A stretch of 64,000 bases of DNA, taken from Melanocharis versteri (Eukaryota; Chordata; Aves; Passeriformes; Melanocharitidae). Under the pieces are notes generated by a model. It worked only from the letters and a program-made list of their open reading frames with translations. It was not told where the DNA came from and searched no databases. Below are positions 62,885 through 64,000 of this stretch, one piece after another; within the stretch, counting starts at the first letter, position 1; each line of letters starts with the position of its first letter. The stretch is from assembly GCA_013397845.1 (NCBI GenBank), contig VZTG01000380.1, positions 124,001 to 188,000 on the forward strand. Reading direction: 5' to 3'. A program made the position numbers and the translations under genes.

Positions 62885-63423
62885 TCACTCACAAAGTTTA
62901 GTTACTAGCATACTCCTTGCTGCAGTTATACAGTGAATGAGCCCCCTCCCAGGCAAATCCCAGGCTTCACTTCCGTGTTTGCCCTCAGTTCTGGAAATGG
63001 CATGGATCACAGAATCTTCTTGATATGCAAGATAGATGCAGGAATCATATTTTGAGGTGGATAGTTGAGCCATATGGACATAAGCCATGTCGGACTGCTT
63101 TTGCTGAGGGTAGAGAACGGGCACCAGTCCAAGAGACACTTGTTTAGCATGTGCACACAGCCCAACTTTCCAGAATACCAAGTCAGTAAGAAGCTGGATC
63201 TCAACTTCAGCAGAAATACTTTGGATAAAAACAGTCTTCCAAAATAAAATCCCATATGCTTGCAAGAAAGCTGGGTCCAATGCTTCGCCAAGCAAGTTTT
63301 GTGGGTCATGGTTATCTATAGCTCGCACACACCGTCCATAGAAAGCATGCAGCAAGTTTGCTGCAGGGCTAAATCCTGCTTCCTGCACTGAGTCTTGCAG
63401 ACAGGGAATAACATTTTCAGAGG
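62885..63423 (-). CDS. Longest open frame of the window; candidate exon of an unknown gene
   Basis: From a possible acceptor (AATCAATGCAG, with a T-rich tract further up) the minus strand is open for about 179 codons to TGA at 62885. The peptide starts near SENVIPCLQDSVQEAGFSPA and continues with LLHAFYGRCVRAIDNHDPQN, FLQAYGILFWKTVFIQ and EIQLLTDLVFWKVGLCAHAK. The first 95 residues look like paired amphipathic helices, as in TPR or other helical-repeat proteins; the rest is less regular. Two inner donors are possible: CTAAACAA then GTGTCT, giving an exon of 63140-63423, or CACGGAA then GTGAAG, giving 62971-63423. No family is recognised. An open frame this long is not expected often in AT-rich non-coding DNA. 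Confidence 0.3.
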
Positions 63424-64000
63424 CTGCATTGATTTAACTTGTTGGGTAAGACAACAAAAAGGCCCACACCAAGGTTATCGGCTTTCGTCTCATGGATTCT
63501 TTTCTGAAGGAATGATATTTTTCTATATGTTCTATTTATCTAATGTTTAGTTTGCTTTCTGTTTCTAAACAGTATTTAGATTAACTCGCAGGGATAATTT
63601 GTCTCTAAATGACTTCAGCTTCCTCCTCAAATGACAAAGGCGACGTGTTGCCTTGAGACAAACTATTATATGTGAATATGTGTGTGGTATATGCAATAAC
63701 AGCAACAACAATATATATTATATATGTAATTTTGTGTTCTTCCCCAGTTAATTGTGTTAATGAAAACTAGCTTTCCACATATTTGGTTTCTTTGCTCACT
63801 ACCCCTTCTCATGATGCTGTGAAATAACAGACATACCATGTGTAATTCCTGGGAAAAAAAATTAATTTGAAATATTGTTGGGTATCATTATTTGAATTTC
63901 AGACTTAACTTTCTTACTTTTACCAGTTTAAATATAACTATATTTTAACCTGGATTATTTCTGTTTCACACTAGTGACAGTGCAAGGCAACCAGTCCATA
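63424..64000. other. AT-rich non-coding end of window
   Basis: It contains an AT-alternating tract at about 63705-63730 (CAACAACAATATATATTATA) and nothing else recognised. Confidence 0.4.

Noticed and set aside
1..64000. tRNA, rRNA, snRNA genes and CRISPR arrays
   Set aside because: I looked for tRNA box A and box B pairs, conserved snRNA starts and regularly spaced direct repeats, and saw none. Small or diverged RNA genes could be missed by eye.

Overview
The window looks like nuclear DNA from a bird. It is AT-rich and CpG-poor and carries no dense gene array. It holds many fragments of CR1 LINEs, several with the typical avian 3' tail (ATTCTRTGATTCTRTGA and its complement), and two LTR fragments whose sequence style I associate with avian endogenous retroviruses. 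All family names here come from recognition by eye; no database search was possible.

Layout: 1-493 is the 5' part of an LTR on the minus strand, cut by the window edge. 2350-3712 holds CR1 tails in both orientations. CR1 follows at 7322-7568 (minus), 9702-11245 (minus, an old copy with part of the reverse transcriptase), 16350-16645 (plus), 37900-38452 (plus, an internal RT piece with both ends missing), 40385-41032 (minus, partly duplicated in tandem beside a single N) and 48905-49115 (plus). The clearest mobile element is a solo LTR at 45191-45684, with TG...CA ends, a 6-bp direct repeat on both sides, a TATA box and an AATAAA signal. Simple repeats are few; the largest is a (TGA)14 tract at 34754-34795.

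Coding content: no gene can be named with confidence. Several open stretches on the minus strand are bounded by good splice-like signals, for example 7020-7253, 14075-14148, 15531-15600, 26983-27137, 24146-24255, 46463-46662, 56097-56329, 60218-60506, 61731-61918 and the long open frame 62885-63423. Some neighbouring pairs have compatible phases. They may be exons of one large minus-strand gene with kilobase introns, or chance pseudo-exons. A plus-strand stretch of similar quality at about 42196-42430 shows that such things also arise by chance or on the other strand. I recognise none of the peptides, so they are listed as candidates with low confidence.

The rest, well over three quarters of the window, is intergenic or intronic DNA in which I see no supported function. 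I found no tRNA, rRNA, CRISPR array or bacterial-type feature.
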